A DNA stretch of 41,515 nt, from IMG/VR virus record IMGVR_UViG_3300037488_001432, positions 1 through 41,515 of that record; one strand, given 5' to 3'. Each line of letters begins with the position of its first letter. Position 1 is the first letter of the stretch. Below, one piece after another: positions 24,672 to 32,664 of this stretch. Below the pieces are notes generated by a model. The model saw only the letters and a list, made by a program, of their open reading frames with translations. It was not told where the DNA came from and did no database searches. The stretch comes from a virus. Position numbers and translations under genes: made by a program.

Positions 24672-26519
24672 ATGCCTGCACTGACCGCAGCCCAAACGAA
24701 GATTGTCTCTTTGCCTGCTGGGCAAATCATCACGATAACCGGCATTGGCGAATGGGACTTCATTGCGCTGAACGATGGCGGTGGGCAGATTGACTCGGGC
24801 ACCTACGTGAACGAGGATGTGATCGGCGTTTACGCGGTTACGGCCAGTGTGCAAATCACCACGGCGCTTAATTCCTCGCTGGCGTACAGCGTGGGGCTGC
24901 CTGTTGGGCCTGAGGTAGGCGTCACCCCTGGCGACACCGGCAGCATCAGCGGCGGCACCACTTTGACAGCTGCCACGCGCTACTACCACGACAAGTGGGT
25001 AGTCAACGGCGGCGGCAATGTCCCCCTTGCTGAAGATGTGGCCGCAAGCGGCCTGACGCTGGCCTTCGAAGCTGGCCTCAATCAGCCGGCGTTCACCCTC
25101 TCGTTCTTAGGCGGCGTGACCGTCCTCCAAGAGAACGGCACTACGCTGAACAGTGCGGAAGCGGTGGGCGGGCTGGTGATCGTGACGTGCCAGTCGGTTG
25201 CGCCGGTGGTGTGGCGGGTTGCGAGTGGTGCACAGGCGCCGCGCGGCGCGCTTCCTGCCATCGGCAAGCCCTTGGCCTTGGCCATCACATCCGGCGCCAC
25301 GGCGTCAAACGGCACGGTGAGCTATGTCAAGCGCGTCGGGCCGAATGGCAAGCTGCTTTCAGGTGTGCGTTTCACCTCGAACGGCGGCGCTGTGACCTCG
25401 GGCTCTGTGGATTTGCCGCTGTTCGCGTCCACTGTTCCCGGTGGCTCGGTGTCCTTCTTGATCTACTCCGAAATGCCGGGCCTGATGAATGAGGCGGTCG
25501 GCGTTACCGCGTACATCGGCGACACCGCGTTTTCGAACTTCTTCAGCAGCAATTTCACGCTCTCGCGCAACGGTTGGTACGAGTACACGCCCGGCGCCGT
25601 GGGTTCCCCTACGGCTCGCAAATGGGCCGCTACCGGCTCGCCAGTCTTCGGCACCACCAGCTTCACCAAAGGCCGCATCCGGGTGGATCACACCGCAGGG
25701 AAAGTGCCTGTGTTTGAGGTGTACGCAGTGACCGAAGCAGCAGGCCCGGCGCAGGCCCCCATCGTCATGTCGTTCGACGATGGTTACGCAAACGCCTACA
25801 CATTGGGCGCCCCAACGCTTGAGAAGTACGGCCTTCGTGGTTGCTTTGGCCTCATTGCAGACAACGTGGGCACGAGCGGCGTGTACATGACTTGGGCGCA
25901 AGCTCGTGACCTAGTGGCGCGAGGGCATGAAATCGTTGTCCACGGGCCGCTTGGTGGCAGCGGTTCGCTGCGCAATTACGATGCCTCGCCGACCCGTGCT
26001 GCGGACATTGCCGCCGATCTTGCCTACCACCGTGACAGGATCATTGCCGAAGGCTGCTCCACCAATGGCAGTCATCGCGTCTATGTCTACCCCCAGGGCG
26101 AGAACCAAAAAGACTTCGCCGACATGGTGATCCGCGATGCGGTGCGAAACGCAGGCTTCCGGGTCATGCGTGGCGTGGACATCAACCGCGAAGACACCAT
26201 GCTGCCGATGGGCAGCGGCATGCTGGAATACGTTTCCATCGTCGCTCACGCGTGGGTTTCTGAAGGCACGGAAGTTGCCAACATAACCAACATCAACACA
26301 CGGGTGACGAACAACGTGGCGGCCGACCGGCCGAGCGTCATGATGTTCCACTACGTCGTTGCTGGCACGCCGGTTCAAAGCCTGGAAATCAAGCAGTCCA
26401 ACCTCGAATTGATCTGCCAGAACGCGGCCAATTTGATCGCGGCCGGAACAGCCAAGAACATGACGTTCACTGAGCTGTACGAGGCTTCGACCGGCTACCG
26501 CCTCGCTGTGGCCCCATGA
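24672..26519 (+). CDS. Virion protein with NodB-type polysaccharide deacetylase domain
   Basis: A 615-residue protein. Residues 1-85 have a Gly/Thr/Ile-rich beta structure (LPAGQIITITGIGEWDFIAL). The region 190-350 is another beta domain (YVKRVGPNGKLLSGVRFTSN). The NodB domain starts near 362: IVMSFDDGYANAY (Asp369-Asp370) and GHEIVVHGPLGG (His419, His424). These would coordinate the metal and de-acetylate host surface sugar. YVYPQGENQKDF fits motif 3. The arrangement suggests a trimeric tailspike-like enzyme. Stop and next ATG overlap (ATGA). Confidence 0.85.
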   Translation: MPALTAAQTKIVSLPAGQIITITGIGEWDFIALNDGGGQIDSGTYVNEDVIGVYAVTASVQITTALNSSLAYSVGLPVGPEVGVTPGDTGSISGGTTLTAATRYYHDKWVVNGGGNVPLAEDVAASGLTLAFEAGLNQPAFTLSFLGGVTVLQENGTTLNSAEAVGGLVIVTCQSVAPVVWRVASGAQAPRGALPAIGKPLALAITSGATASNGTVSYVKRVGPNGKLLSGVRFTSNGGAVTSGSVDLPLFASTVPGGSVSFLIYSEMPGLMNEAVGVTAYIGDTAFSNFFSSNFTLSRNGWYEYTPGAVGSPTARKWAATGSPVFGTTSFTKGRIRVDHTAGKVPVFEVYAVTEAAGPAQAPIVMSFDDGYANAYTLGAPTLEKYGLRGCFGLIADNVGTSGVYMTWAQARDLVARGHEIVVHGPLGGSGSLRNYDASPTRAADIAADLAYHRDRIIAEGCSTNGSHRVYVYPQGENQKDFADMVIRDAVRNAGFRVMRGVDINREDTMLPMGSGMLEYVSIVAHAWVSEGTEVANITNINTRVTNNVAADRPSVMMFHYVVAGTPVQSLEIKQSNLELICQNAANLIAAGTAKNMTFTELYEASTGYRLAVAP

Positions 26520-29509
26520 CAGCCGCCATCCTCTTCTGCCGCCCCGGCGTCACGCCGGCCTACGTGCCACCAGCCATCCCCGGTCTAATCCCAGCCACGC
26601 TGACGGGCGCCCGTCTGGTTTCAGACAAGCCCACCGATTGGATGCAAACCGCTTATGACGGCATCGTCGGTGGTGGCCGCTCGCAGCTCACGCCCCTGGT
26701 GCCGTACCACGGCGCATCGGTAGGCTTCAAGCGCCCTTGGTTCCACTGGCCCACACCCGAGGAAGCCAGCGATTCAAGCGGTGATGCCCGAGTTTCCAGC
26801 GTCTCGGTCTACGCGGTCGGTGGCGTTTCGCCACTCATGACGATGCCCGCCGAAGCCGGGTACAACTTCGTGCGCGCCACGGCCGATCTTTCGCTTGACG
26901 TCGATTACGAGTGGGCAGTAACCCACCCCACCGCAGGCACCAGCGCCCGCCGCCGCTTCAAGGTGCGCGCCGATGCGGTGGATTACGCCCCGCCCACCCG
27001 CACCAGTGCCGCCACCGTGGCCGCATCAAAGCCGCGCTCGCGCTTTGCACTCAGCCCAGCCAAAATCACGGCCTACCTCTCGGGCAGCAACACCGCCAGC
27101 TTGGCCAGGCTTCAAACGCTGTTCGACGGCTTTGAATTCGATGCCGTTCCAGCCGACACCCCATCCAGCTATGTGCAGCTGCAAGAGCACGCCCGCATCA
27201 TCGCGTGCCAGCACCTGTGGCAAATCACCGGCACGCTGAAGTACAAAACCGAAGGCCTGCGCCGCTTGCGTAACCTCATCAGCTGGTCTACCACCTGGGT
27301 GGGCGAACCCGCTTGGGACGACGCTTTCAGGCTGCACCTGCTCACCTGCGCCATTGGTTACGACACCTGGGGCGCAGACCTCACCACGGGCGAATGCACC
27401 CAGTATTTCGACCTGTTGGGCACCCAGCTGAACAACATGATCACCGGGCGGCCAAGCCCCAACGCATTCGCCAAAATCTTTGAAACTTCGTCGCCGTGGT
27501 CAAGCTCCTACGGCCGCCGCCTGTGGCACCTGGCGTTGTTCACCGGGCACGTTCAAAACCACATGTTGGCCGCTTGCACGGCAGCCTGCGCGGTGGTGGG
27601 TGACGAAGCCCGCTTCACCAGTGGGCACAACAACCTCGCGGCCAACATCCAAACGTTCGCGCAGGCCGCTGAAGTCATCTTGGCGAACTTCGAGTTCAAG
27701 TCCACCGATGACGGCGCCTACCGCGGCGGTGCGGCCTACCTCTACACCCAGCACCTATTCGCCATTGGCTGCGATGCCCTGGCCACATGCTTCGGCGTTG
27801 ATTTTTGGGGCGCCCCGCGCCGCAAGAACGTCAACACGTTGCAGCCCCTGCTGCATCCCTACTACGCGGGCCGCGTGCACGATTTCGGGGACGATGGCGC
27901 GGGCGTGATGAACTTCAGCCGCGCCTACTTGGCCTTCCGCAAGAAAAGCAGCCAGATGAACGCGCTGATTGCGGCTGGTGGCTGGGCGGTTGACGATGGA
28001 GATTACGCCTTCCACGCCCACTTTTACCGCGACGAAGCGGCAGACCCACCCGTGGCCGTGCCCACCCAATTGGCAGCTTGGTCGGTTGATGCAGGCATCT
28101 TTTCCACGCACAGCAGCTGGTCGAACGCAAACCGTGTGACGCTGAAGTTTCGAAGCGATCCCGCAGGCCCTTTCAACCACTCGAATATGCGCAACGGCTC
28201 GACCCTGCTTTGGGCCGATGGCAAACCGATCCTGTTCGACGGTGGCCGGTACGATTACTTCAACAGCCCACACCAACAGAACTTCAAAGGCGTTGCCCAC
28301 AAGTCGGGCAACTTGATCAGCCTGGCCAGTCGTGCAGGCGGGCAGCGTGGCTACCAAGGCAGCAACGATTCCCGCAGTGTGCAGGGCGGTTTCCAATGGT
28401 TGGGCAGCGATGAAGTGGGCAAAGTGTGGTCAGCCGTTACGGCTGACAATTTGCAAAGCTACCAGCAAACCGGCTACCTGCACACCAAGGCAAAAAACTC
28501 GGTGTGCCACATCAAGCCCAACCTCTTTGTGTACGTGGATGACCACGAACTGAGCGGCACCGCGCAAACCTTCGAAGCCAACTTCCACACTGAGAACCGG
28601 CAGACGTACACCGGCCTGGCCATCAGCGGCAACGTCATCACCGCCACGGGCGCGCACAGCTTGCCGGTGGGCGTGGGGGTGGATGTGCTGGTGAGCACGC
28701 CGCGCACCAAGTTCACAAGCCTGTCAGCCGACGCCAGCAGCGTGGTAACGGGTGTGGTGGCAGGCGGCCACGGCCTGCCGCTTGGCGCCGTGGTGCCCAT
28801 CCTCACCACCAAGATTGCAGGCGATCACCCAGCCAATGCCAGCCTGGGTGCTTACTTCGGTTACTTCAACGGCGTGGTGTCCAGCGCCACTACCGTGACA
28901 TGGCAGGCCAGCGGCGTGAACAGCACCGCTTACACCCTGGTGGTGAACGATGAGCCCGGCGTCGAGTTCGTCATGGATCTGGCCGCCACCGTATCGAACG
29001 GCACCACGGTAACCGCCACAGCCGCGGGCGCCACGCTCACAAACCAAACGTTCACCGGCACGGCCTACCTGATGTTTGGCCCCAGCAGCGCGAGCGCTGG
29101 CAGTGCCATCACCATCGGCAACGGCTCCACCACGGCCACCATCACGCCACTCACCGGCACAGGCCTTTCCACAGCAAGCGCCCAACTGCTCACCGACAAC
29201 ACCTGGGGCGGCAGCAACAACACCACGCTGCTGGCTGGCATGTGCAACGCCAACAGCCACCCACTTGGAAGCCAAAACTTCCAAAGCGCCACGCAGCAGC
29301 AGCACCACAACTACATCCAGTACCCCAGCGCCACGAGCCTACTGGCGGCGCGGCTGTTGCAGGTGCAGGGCTACCCACAGGCCACGGGCGTCACGGCTTC
29401 GGCCAACGCTTCGACTTTCACCATGAGTTTCACGCTGTCAGGGTACGCCTACACGGTGACGCTTGATCGAACCACTGGAATTTGGACGGTTGCAAGGGTG
29501 CTGGCATGA
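26516..29509 (+). CDS. Large heparinase II/III-like polysaccharide lyase, tail-associated
   Basis: A 997-residue protein. The N-terminus (LIPATLTGARLVSDKPTDWM) leads into an alpha/alpha toroid (about 170-480; YDTWGADLTTGECTQYFDLL, SSYGRRLWHLALFTGHVQNH). A heparinase II/III-like beta region follows (about 510-700: STHSSWSNANRVTLKFRSDP, NHSNMRNGSTLLWADGKPIL). The last 300 residues are Thr/Ser/Gly-rich beta repeats. Such lyases cleave uronate-containing capsules or exopolysaccharides; on a phage this would be a receptor-degrading enzyme. Substrate unknown. The family call comes from recognisable segments, not an alignment. Confidence 0.82.
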   Translation: MTAAILFCRPGVTPAYVPPAIPGLIPATLTGARLVSDKPTDWMQTAYDGIVGGGRSQLTPLVPYHGASVGFKRPWFHWPTPEEASDSSGDARVSSVSVYAVGGVSPLMTMPAEAGYNFVRATADLSLDVDYEWAVTHPTAGTSARRRFKVRADAVDYAPPTRTSAATVAASKPRSRFALSPAKITAYLSGSNTASLARLQTLFDGFEFDAVPADTPSSYVQLQEHARIIACQHLWQITGTLKYKTEGLRRLRNLISWSTTWVGEPAWDDAFRLHLLTCAIGYDTWGADLTTGECTQYFDLLGTQLNNMITGRPSPNAFAKIFETSSPWSSSYGRRLWHLALFTGHVQNHMLAACTAACAVVGDEARFTSGHNNLAANIQTFAQAAEVILANFEFKSTDDGAYRGGAAYLYTQHLFAIGCDALATCFGVDFWGAPRRKNVNTLQPLLHPYYAGRVHDFGDDGAGVMNFSRAYLAFRKKSSQMNALIAAGGWAVDDGDYAFHAHFYRDEAADPPVAVPTQLAAWSVDAGIFSTHSSWSNANRVTLKFRSDPAGPFNHSNMRNGSTLLWADGKPILFDGGRYDYFNSPHQQNFKGVAHKSGNLISLASRAGGQRGYQGSNDSRSVQGGFQWLGSDEVGKVWSAVTADNLQSYQQTGYLHTKAKNSVCHIKPNLFVYVDDHELSGTAQTFEANFHTENRQTYTGLAISGNVITATGAHSLPVGVGVDVLVSTPRTKFTSLSADASSVVTGVVAGGHGLPLGAVVPILTTKIAGDHPANASLGAYFGYFNGVVSSATTVTWQASGVNSTAYTLVVNDEPGVEFVMDLAATVSNGTTVTATAAGATLTNQTFTGTAYLMFGPSSASAGSAITIGNGSTTATITPLTGTGLSTASAQLLTDNTWGGSNNTTLLAGMCNANSHPLGSQNFQSATQQQHHNYIQYPSATSLLAARLLQVQGYPQATGVTASANASTFTMSFTLSGYAYTVTLDRTTGIWTVARVLA

Positions 29510-30765
29510 CGACGATTACGCTCCCAACAACGGACGGCGGCACGGTAACGCTTGAGGTGTCGGCGGTGTCCTACACCGCACCGGCGCCTGTTCCCACGCC
29601 ACCCCCTGTGCCATTGGTGCGCAAGGCCTTTGCCCAGTGGCACAAGCCAAACCAAAGCCTTGGCAGCCCGACCGATCTCACCACGCTTTGGGCAGACCAT
29701 ACGCACACGCGCACGGCTGTGAACTTCAGCAGGGTGCAGGTGCTTTTCGCAAACCCGTGGTCAACGGCTCGCACCATCGTGAACCACATGGTCGGCACCG
29801 GCTCAAGCGGCGGGCTTCTGGCAGCGAATTGGCATCCCGGCGTGTCTGGTCTTGTGGTTCCGGCTGGGCAAGGCCCAAGCACTGCGCAGCGCAATGGGTA
29901 CGCGGCCGGCTCAGTCATCGAGTGCGCGCCCAAAGCGGCTTCAGACGGCGGGCACGCTCACCTGATGCTGCGCGCTGATCTGCTGGGCTGCATCTGGCAT
30001 TCAAGCCCTGACGATTGGGGCCAAGCGTCTTGGGACGCAGCCTATCCAAACCAGCCAATGCGCTCTTGGGTTCGCTACGGCAGCCACGCATCCACCCCCG
30101 CGCTGGCTGCAAGCGTGGGTTCAGGCGGCTGGATCGAAAAACCCGGCATGCGCAGTGTGGGCGGCGTCATCCTGCACCACAACACCCCGGCCGCTGCTGT
30201 GCTGTACATCGGCAACAGCACCACGGATGCCGACTTGATCGCGCCCGGCGTGTGCAACTACCAAAGCCCCGGCTGGCGCGCAGCAAGTGCGATGAGCCAG
30301 CGCGGCGTGCCCATTACATTCGGTCGATTGAGCCAAGGCGGTGCCAAGTGGGACGACATCCAGTACCAATTGCAGGCGGCTATCGATGCGGGTGTGTGTG
30401 GTGCGGGGGTCATCGTGGCGATTCCGACATTCACCAGCAACGAGGGGCTGACGGCAGCCGGGCATTGGGCGCGTTCACAAACCCTGGTGACCATGGCCCA
30501 AAACGCGGGCGCCACGGTGATGCTGATCGGGCCTATGTGCAGCACGACCCCGAGCCAAGTCCGGCACGATGTGCGCTCCCTGATGCTGGCAGCCGGTAAG
30601 CCCTACGTGGACACCATGTTGACCATCGGTAGCACGGCAGACCTGAGCGTTTTTGCGCCCGGCATGTGCGGCGATCCAAACGGCTTGCAAGTGCATCCGT
30701 CTGCTCTGGCCAATTCAACGCTGGCCCAGGTTCACGATTCCAAACTAACCGCCATCATCGGCTGA
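29506..30765 (+). CDS. SGNH-type esterase, tail-associated
   Basis: A 419-residue protein. A short N-terminal beta segment (TITLPTTDGGTVTLEVSAVS) and a Pro linker precede a beta domain. The SGNH hydrolase part starts near residue 230: VLYIGNSTTDAD (Ser238, in place of the usual GDS), VPITFGRLSQGGAKW (Gly), AIPTFTSNEGL (Asn) and DPNGLQVHPS (Asp390, His397). It would remove acetyl or similar ester groups from host surface sugar. The ATG overlaps the lyase stop. With the two upstream enzymes it forms a three-step sugar-processing set. Confidence 0.78.
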   Translation: MTTITLPTTDGGTVTLEVSAVSYTAPAPVPTPPPVPLVRKAFAQWHKPNQSLGSPTDLTTLWADHTHTRTAVNFSRVQVLFANPWSTARTIVNHMVGTGSSGGLLAANWHPGVSGLVVPAGQGPSTAQRNGYAAGSVIECAPKAASDGGHAHLMLRADLLGCIWHSSPDDWGQASWDAAYPNQPMRSWVRYGSHASTPALAASVGSGGWIEKPGMRSVGGVILHHNTPAAAVLYIGNSTTDADLIAPGVCNYQSPGWRAASAMSQRGVPITFGRLSQGGAKWDDIQYQLQAAIDAGVCGAGVIVAIPTFTSNEGLTAAGHWARSQTLVTMAQNAGATVMLIGPMCSTTPSQVRHDVRSLMLAAGKPYVDTMLTIGSTADLSVFAPGMCGDPNGLQVHPSALANSTLAQVHDSKLTAIIG

Positions 30766-30770
30766 TCATC

Positions 30771-30926
30771 ATGGAACTTTCAACTTTTGGCCTGTGGGCC
30801 TTCGGTGTTCTCTGCGGCGTGGCTGTAATGTGGTTCTATGGCGCTTACAAGGAAAGCAAAGAGCTTTCGGGCGTTAACACGGATAAAAACGGCGGCGGTG
30901 GCGGTGGCCCAAAAGAACCGCTTTGA
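30771..30926 (+). CDS. Small membrane protein (51 aa)
   Basis: Starts MELSTFGLWAFGVLCGVAVM, one N-terminal transmembrane helix, then KESKELSGVNTDKNGGGGGG, a Gly-rich soluble tail. The ATG is at 30771 and the ribosome site is weak. Size, topology and position next to other membrane genes suggest a lysis accessory (holin or spanin-like) role, unproven. Confidence 0.62.
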   Translation: MELSTFGLWAFGVLCGVAVMWFYGAYKESKELSGVNTDKNGGGGGGPKEPL

Positions 30927-31281
30927 TGCCGTGGCGCTTGCAGTCTCACTGCTGTCCGTAGGCGTGGCACGCCATTACCTTTGGGCGCTGGTTCCAGTTC
31001 CTATGCGCGGGCTGGCCTCCAAATTCCTAGGCGCTGTGGCAATTCTTGCGCTGCTCGCTGTGGTGGTGTGGCTTGCCAGTAGCCTGCTGGTGGCTGCGGT
31101 AGCGGCATGGTGGGCCGTAGAGGAGGCGCAGGTCGTGCTGTGCACATCTTGGTACGCCATAGAGCCATGGCATGTGCCTGAGGGCGCGGCAATGTGTAGC
31201 GCAAAAGCCGGGTTCGACCTTGGTGCTGTTGGCATCGTCGCTGTGAGTGTGCTTCTTTGGCGCATAACCCGCAAACACTAG
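30904..31281 (+). CDS. Multi-span membrane protein, possible lysis protein
   Basis: The frame is open from an ATG at 30838 but overlaps the previous gene up to 30926. A GTG at 30904 (or 30898) behind the GGCGGCGGTGG stretch is a likelier start, giving about 125 residues. Three hydrophobic segments: FDAVALAVSLLSVGVARHYL, FLGAVAILALLAVVVWLASS with LLVAAVAAWWAV, and FDLGAVGIVAVSVLLWRITR. This fits a holin or antiholin, but no family is recognised. Confidence 0.6.
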   Translation: MAQKNRFDAVALAVSLLSVGVARHYLWALVPVPMRGLASKFLGAVAILALLAVVVWLASSLLVAAVAAWWAVEEAQVVLCTSWYAIEPWHVPEGAAMCSAKAGFDLGAVGIVAVSVLLWRITRKH

Positions 31282-31302
31282 GGAAACCTAACGATCAATG
31301 GC

Positions 31303-31347
31303 TGTCAAGGTGTAAAGGTTGACAGGTTACAAACGTTCCAATTAAGT
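31303..31347 (+). promoter_or_regulatory. Possible promoter with TGTCAA/TTGACA inverted repeat
   Basis: TGTCAA (31303-31308) and TTGACA (31319-31324) are perfect inverted partners. TTGACA also forms a -35 with a weak -10 TTAAGT (31342-31347) at 17 bp. It lies in the only gap of the lysis region. Confidence 0.4.
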
Positions 31348-31357
31348 ACACAATCGC

Positions 31358-31660
31358 ATGACAGAAGATCAATTGCGCGAAATAGGCGCTCTAAACGCCA
31401 ACATGGGCCACGTTCTCGAAGCCATCGCGGACATGAAGAAACAGCTTACGGTTGTTGTTGAGCTTGTCGGCAAACATAACGCCTTGGCGGATCGTGTCTC
31501 TTTGCTTGAATCCGCATTCAGGGAAATGGTGAACAGCCAGAAAACCGCCTCACGCTGGGGGCAGTGGGTGCCTGTTGTTGCTGTTCTTACGATGGTGGTT
31601 GCGCTTGTCGCTGGGGTAATCAAGTTCGCCCAGTGGCTGCCGCCTGTTGCGGGTCATTGA
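31358..31660 (+). CDS. XhlA/holin-like membrane protein
   Basis: A 100-residue protein: an N-terminal coiled coil (MTEDQLREIGALNANMGHVL, with LVGKHNALADRVSLLESAFR) and a C-terminal transmembrane helix (WVPVVAVLTMVVALVAGVIK). This matches the XhlA or haemolysin-like holin partner layout. The ATG at 31358 lies after a possible promoter. With the DUF5675-like protein and the membrane proteins around it, it forms the presumed lysis cassette. Holin function is inferred from topology. Confidence 0.68.
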   Translation: MTEDQLREIGALNANMGHVLEAIADMKKQLTVVVELVGKHNALADRVSLLESAFREMVNSQKTASRWGQWVPVVAVLTMVVALVAGVIKFAQWLPPVAGH

Positions 31661-31666
31661 ATAGCC

Positions 31667-32089
31667 ATGCTTCGCATCACCCTGCAACGTAGCGGGTCTA
31701 CCGATCAAGGCACGTTCGGCGTGCTGGCGTTTGGCGGGCAGGTGGTGCGCACGATTGAACTTCCGTGGCGCGACAACCTGCGCCAACGGTCGAGCATCCC
31801 AACTGGCTCCTATCAGTGCGGCATCGTCAACAGCCCACGGTTTGGCAGGGTCTACGGTGTGCGCGATGTCCCCGGCCGATCCCATGTGCTGATCCACTCG
31901 GCAAACCTTGCCGGTGATGTTGACATGGGCTGGCAAACCCAGCTTCACGGGTGCATCGCGCCATGCCTACGCACCGGGCAAATGCAAGTTAACGGCAAAT
32001 GGCAGCGGGCAGGGCTTGTAAGCCGCCCGGCGCTTCGGCAATTGATGGATTGGGCCGATGGGCGCCCGTTTGAATTGGAGATCACATGA
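31667..32089 (+). CDS. DUF5675-family protein, possible lysis enzyme
   Basis: A 140-residue protein starting MLRITLQRSGSTDQGTFGVL. LPWRDNLRQRSSIPTGSYQC, GRSHVLIHSANLAGDVDMGW and LHGCIAPCLR match DUF5675, whose His (VLIHSAN) and Cys (HGCIA) arrangement recalls L,D-transpeptidase or murein-peptidase folds. It sits between holin-like genes where an endolysin would be expected, and no other endolysin is apparent. Peptidoglycan cleavage is therefore a fair hypothesis, unproven for the family. Confidence 0.8.
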   Translation: MLRITLQRSGSTDQGTFGVLAFGGQVVRTIELPWRDNLRQRSSIPTGSYQCGIVNSPRFGRVYGVRDVPGRSHVLIHSANLAGDVDMGWQTQLHGCIAPCLRTGQMQVNGKWQRAGLVSRPALRQLMDWADGRPFELEIT

Positions 32090-32664
32090 CGGGCATTATT
32101 GGAACCATTGGCAGCATCCTTGGAAGCAGCGCTATTGGCTCGATCATTGGCGGCGTTTTGGCAATCTTCAATCGCAAGATGGACATGCAGGCCAAGCGCG
32201 ACGACCAAGCGCACGAGACACAAAGATGGACGCATGAGCGGGGGCTTCGCGCCGACGATCTGGCAATTGCGCAGGCAGAAGCCAATGCAAAAATTCGGGT
32301 TGCGCAGGAGGAAGGCGATGCCAGCGTTGAATCCGCGCGGATGAAAGCCATCGCAGACACCAACGCTACGGACAATGTGACGGCAGATGAACTCAAGGCG
32401 GCGGGCTGGTGGAAGTGGCTTCTTGTCATGGCCAGCGCGTACCGGAAAAGCCTGCGGTCACTGCTTACAACGGTTCTGGTGGGAGGGGCCATCTACACGA
32501 CCATGAGCCTTATATTCCGGCTGGATGAGGCGATGCAAACAACGCAAACCGCAATTCTGGCGGATTTGGTGTTTATGTCTGTAAATTGGCTATGCGGCCA
32601 AGCATCAGCGACGATTCAGTATTGGTTCGTGGCGCGGGGTAACGCCGAAGGCAAGGCAAAGTAA
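32086..32664 (+). CDS. Phage membrane protein with coiled coil (192 aa)
   Basis: The N-terminal Gly/Ile-rich hydrophobic segment (GIIGTIGSILGSSAIGSIIG) is followed by a long charged coil (DMQAKRDDQAHETQRWTHER to about residue 95). Two C-terminal hydrophobic segments follow (LRSLLTTVLVGGAIYTTMSL, AILADLVFMSVNWLCG). Similar proteins occur next to gp10 in several proteobacterial phages. Coupled by ATGA to the DUF5675 gene. A holin or superinfection role is possible; unknown. Confidence 0.72.
   Translation: MTGIIGTIGSILGSSAIGSIIGGVLAIFNRKMDMQAKRDDQAHETQRWTHERGLRADDLAIAQAEANAKIRVAQEEGDASVESARMKAIADTNATDNVTADELKAAGWWKWLLVMASAYRKSLRSLLTTVLVGGAIYTTMSLIFRLDEAMQTTQTAILADLVFMSVNWLCGQASATIQYWFVARGNAEGKAK

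Noticed and set aside
31286-31292. ACCTAAC before the holin-like gene resembling R''
   Set aside because: No hairpin arm or R' follows, and the surrounding genes are core lysis genes; treated as chance.
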